From a virus: a stretch of 24,836 nt of DNA. The notes under the pieces were generated by a model. The model had not been told where the DNA came from. It saw only the letters and a program-made list of their open reading frames with translations, and made no database searches. Location of the stretch: the IMG/VR virus record IMGVR_UViG_3300034012_000176, positions 1-24,836 of that record. The stretch is one strand, 5' to 3'. The translations under genes and the position numbers were made by a program. Shown here piece by piece: positions 23,097-24,836 of the stretch; position 1 is the stretch's first letter; every line of letters begins with the position of its first letter.

Positions 23097-23564
23097 TTAT
23101 GCAGCCCTCTTCATAAAACGCCCTGTTTCGCGGTCGTGATCCAACGGATTTACGACTACAGGGTGCAGTTTACCGTGTTCAATGTAGTGCATAACTCGCA
23201 AGTTTTCTACGCGATTGTCTGAATGCACGCCATTAATGTGGTCAACTTGTTCGCCAGGCTCTAGTTCCTTAATAAACGCGTCGGCAACCAAGCGATGCAC
23301 CAAAAATGCTTTGCTATGTACGTCTCTCGTACTGCCGTTGCGAAGGTGAATCTCCGCATATGGCAGGGTTCGATTCGTCTTAGCCTTGATATGCAACTTC
23401 ATAATTCGTTCGGGCATCCAGGTTTGTCCACCACGTTTGGTTCGTCTAAATCGAGCTAACGATTTAACCCTTCCCAACGTGCTGACTTGATATCGCCCTT
23501 CGTACCCCCGGATGTCAGCCCAAACTTCAATTACATTTCCATCGACGCATTGATGCTCTAGCAC
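23097..23564 (-). CDS. HNH homing-type endonuclease with NUMOD4 domain
   Basis: From GTG 23564 the product has 155 residues. Near the N-terminus is a NUMOD4 DNA-binding module (IEVWADIRGYEGRYQVSTLG, then RVKSLARF). The catalytic HNH_3 region follows (FLVHRLVADAFI, then GEQVDHINGVHSDNRVENLR), with the first His in VHRL and the core in VDHINGxxxDNRVENL. Such free-standing enzymes cut intronless alleles and spread with the gene. GAGAGGAAGCC just before the GTG gives a ribosome binding site; a longer reading would use an upstream ATG deep inside the neighbouring gene. The first 38 bases overlap the end of the upstream 86-residue gene. The following gene begins at the very next base after its stop. 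Confidence 0.85.
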   Translation of the reverse strand: MLEHQCVDGNVIEVWADIRGYEGRYQVSTLGRVKSLARFRRTKRGGQTWMPERIMKLHIKAKTNRTLPYAEIHLRNGSTRDVHSKAFLVHRLVADAFIKELEPGEQVDHINGVHSDNRVENLRVMHYIEHGKLHPVVVNPLDHDRETGRFMKRAA

Positions 23565-23787
23565 GGCTTCCTCTCGGACTGCTTTTTGCGATAGGAGCCA
23601 TCCTAGCACAGAAAGACCTCTTTCTGGCAGCATCTTTTTTCGACTTAGGATTGGGTGCAGGAGCCTTGAGCTTACTACCCGTCGCACGGTTGTACTTGGC
23701 GCGGCCCTTGGCCGTCAAACCCGCCCCCTTGGAAACCGGCAGTTTCTCGCCTCGACCAACTGCCAAACTGACCGATTTTTTAGCCAT
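23527..23787 (-). CDS. Small basic DUF6321-like phage protein (86 residues)
   Basis: From ATG 23787 the product begins MAKKSVSLAVGRGEKLPVSK, then GAGLTAKGRAKYNRATGSKL, then KAPAPNPKSKKDAARKRSFC and ends in RRWKCN. The GLTxKGRAxYNRxTGSxLKxPxP block followed by KKDAARxxSFCARM is one I associate with the DUF6321-type phage family, of unknown function. The C-terminal ASMRRWKC looks like the family's natural end, so the HNH gene that overlaps its last 38 bases appears not to have truncated it. The start overlaps the terminase stop as TAATG; an upstream TTG is less likely. The protein is very basic. Confidence 0.83.
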   Translation of the reverse strand: MAKKSVSLAVGRGEKLPVSKGAGLTAKGRAKYNRATGSKLKAPAPNPKSKKDAARKRSFCARMAPIAKSSPRGSRARASMRRWKCN

Positions 23788-24836
23788 TACGCACCCATCC
23801 AAGAGTTGACAACGCCGCCACCGCCTTGTTGAGACGTAAGTGTGCGGGGTTTTTCACGATATTCGCGGGAAGCGACTGGGTAAGCAAACGTGCAAGCAAG
23901 CGCATCCGCAGCGTCGGGTGACGCGATGCCTCTTGATTTCATTTCCTTTTTGCTTTCCAACTGGATCGACCCTGCCGAATTCGGCTTTTGGTGCGGTGCG
24001 AGGAGGTCGGCTTTCAGTTGGCGGTCATTGGGTATTGACGCGGTTTGTAGCCATTCGCGCATTTGCCCCCAGAGTTCGGCGCGTTTATTCGCGTACATCT
24101 GCGGGGTTTTGGCCTTCCAACTAAAATTCACGCCCCGGACGACCTTATACCGCTGCTCTTTTAAGCGGTCAAGAATGCCATACCCGAGGCCGCCTTCGTC
24201 TAGGACCACCAGCGCCGGTTTGAACTCTTCGATTGCATCAATAACTCTGCCGACCGTTTCCATAGTGTCTTCGCCTTGGTAACGACGGACTGCCACCAGG
24301 TCGCGTCCTTGTCGGACAACGATGACGGTAGAGTCTGCGCCGCTTCGCGCAGGATCAACTCCGATAACGCGTGGCGCGCTAGTGTCCCCGTACCGTCCGC
24401 GAGTTGCCGCACTTTCCACGTAGGAAGCTGGGACAAATTGATCGGAGTTATCGGTTGGAAACTGGCCGTAGACTTCGATTTTGGCTTGCGAGGAGTCCGG
24501 GCCGTATTCGGCGATGATTTGCTCGTAGACCGCTTTGTCGGTGTCTTCGACTTCGCGGGCGTCAATGCTTTGCGTGAACCAGAAGTTTCTTTTTGCATGG
24601 AATGCCTCAAAAAAGTAGCCTTCGCCACGTCGCGGGTTGCTGAATGCGCACCAAAAACGATTCGGGGTGTTTTCCGTAAAAAAGCCTGAAGTCACCGACC
24701 AAATGCTATCCGGTATACCAGAGGCTTCGTCAAAGATCACCATGACGCCATCGTGGTTGTGTACGCCAGCGTAGGAGTCGGGGTTTTCTTCGGACCAGAG
24801 ACGGCCTTCGACGGACCAGTAACGCGTGCCTTTTTT
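23787..24836 (-). CDS. terL: Terminase large subunit, 5' end beyond the window
   Basis: The frame is open from the window edge, giving 349 residues of the C-terminal part. The ATPase Walker B appears as VMVIFDEASGI (acidic pair at residues 36-37), and a coupling-type SNPRRGEG follows at about 66. The RNase H-like nuclease domain has its three acidic motifs: VIGVDPARSGADS (D161), LVVLDEGGLGYG (D213) and SPDAADALACTFAY (D308 and D311). The enzyme drives DNA into the head through the portal and cuts the concatemer. The Walker A motif lies upstream of the window, so ATPase integrity cannot be checked here. The end NSWMGA is typical. No small terminase is visible; it should lie just outside. Confidence 0.93.
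   Translation of the reverse strand, partial: KKGTRYWSVEGRLWSEENPDSYAGVHNHDGVMVIFDEASGIPDSIWSVTSGFFTENTPNRFWCAFSNPRRGEGYFFEAFHAKRNFWFTQSIDAREVEDTDKAVYEQIIAEYGPDSSQAKIEVYGQFPTDNSDQFVPASYVESAATRGRYGDTSAPRVIGVDPARSGADSTVIVVRQGRDLVAVRRYQGEDTMETVGRVIDAIEEFKPALVVLDEGGLGYGILDRLKEQRYKVVRGVNFSWKAKTPQMYANKRAELWGQMREWLQTASIPNDRQLKADLLAPHQKPNSAGSIQLESKKEMKSRGIASPDAADALACTFAYPVASREYREKPRTLTSQQGGGGVVNSWMGA

Noticed and set aside
23565-23687. Longer N-terminus for the HNH endonuclease from an upstream ATG
   Set aside because: The extra residues are encoded within the 86-residue gene, do not resemble NUMOD4 proteins, and the GTG at 23564 has a proper binding site.
24744-24836. Terminase starting at the internal ATG 24743
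   Set aside because: The frame is open upstream to the window edge and the ATG lies within the Walker B motif, so the gene is simply cut by the window.

Overview
The window is the late (structural, packaging and lysis) half of a tailed-phage genome of the podovirus P22-like type. Every gene I accept lies on the minus strand and is read from high to low coordinates. Gaps are at most about 55 bases, and many junctions are stop/start overlaps (ATGA, GTGA, TAATG). The set of P22-like terminase, portal, scaffold, coat, gp4, gp10 and gp7/gp20/gp16 counterparts, with a two-component spanin pair, points to a phage or prophage of a Gram-negative bacterium. The host cannot be named from sequence alone. 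No integrase, repressor, replication gene, tRNA, IS element or CRISPR array is visible.

Layout in transcription order. (1) 24836-22595: the 3' part of the large terminase (cut by the window edge), four very small basic proteins and one HNH homing-type endonuclease. (2) 22594-20031: the P22-type portal and a translationally coupled DUF5856-like helical protein. (3) 20015-15235: an AT-richer block holding a pectate-lyase-fold tailspike, a 769-residue beta-repeat protein with about three 190-residue repeats, and a 101-residue beta protein. This block lies inside what is normally a continuous portal-scaffold-coat module. (4) 15187-12074: scaffold, coat (GTG start) and two beta-rich virion proteins. 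(5) 12073-7911: two tiny genes, two tandem gp4-like head-tail adaptors, a short fibre-like protein and a gp10-like tail hub. (6) 7914-4976: a candidate tail needle or knob protein, a fibre with a P22-tailspike-like head-binding domain, a glycine-rich adhesin-like protein and two small conserved proteins. (7) 4983-1475: three DNA-ejection proteins in gp7-gp20-gp16 order. (8) 1465-121: holin, a small membrane-anchored coiled-coil protein, Rz with Rz1 wholly nested inside it, and a GH108 muramidase. (9) 111-1: the start of one more gene that runs off the window.

Together these genes would package DNA (terminase, portal), build the head (scaffold, coat, decoration candidates), close it (gp4-like, gp10-like), attach a varied set of receptor-binding proteins, load and eject internal proteins, and lyse the host. 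The parts most worth a second look are the receptor-binding block placed in the head module, the N-terminal anchor shared by two distant proteins, the duplicated gp4-like adaptors, the glycine-rich adhesin candidate, the cluster of tiny basic proteins invaded by an HNH gene, and two intergenic hairpin regions next to head genes. I see no clearly new defence or mobile system; the novelty is in the accessory virion genes.
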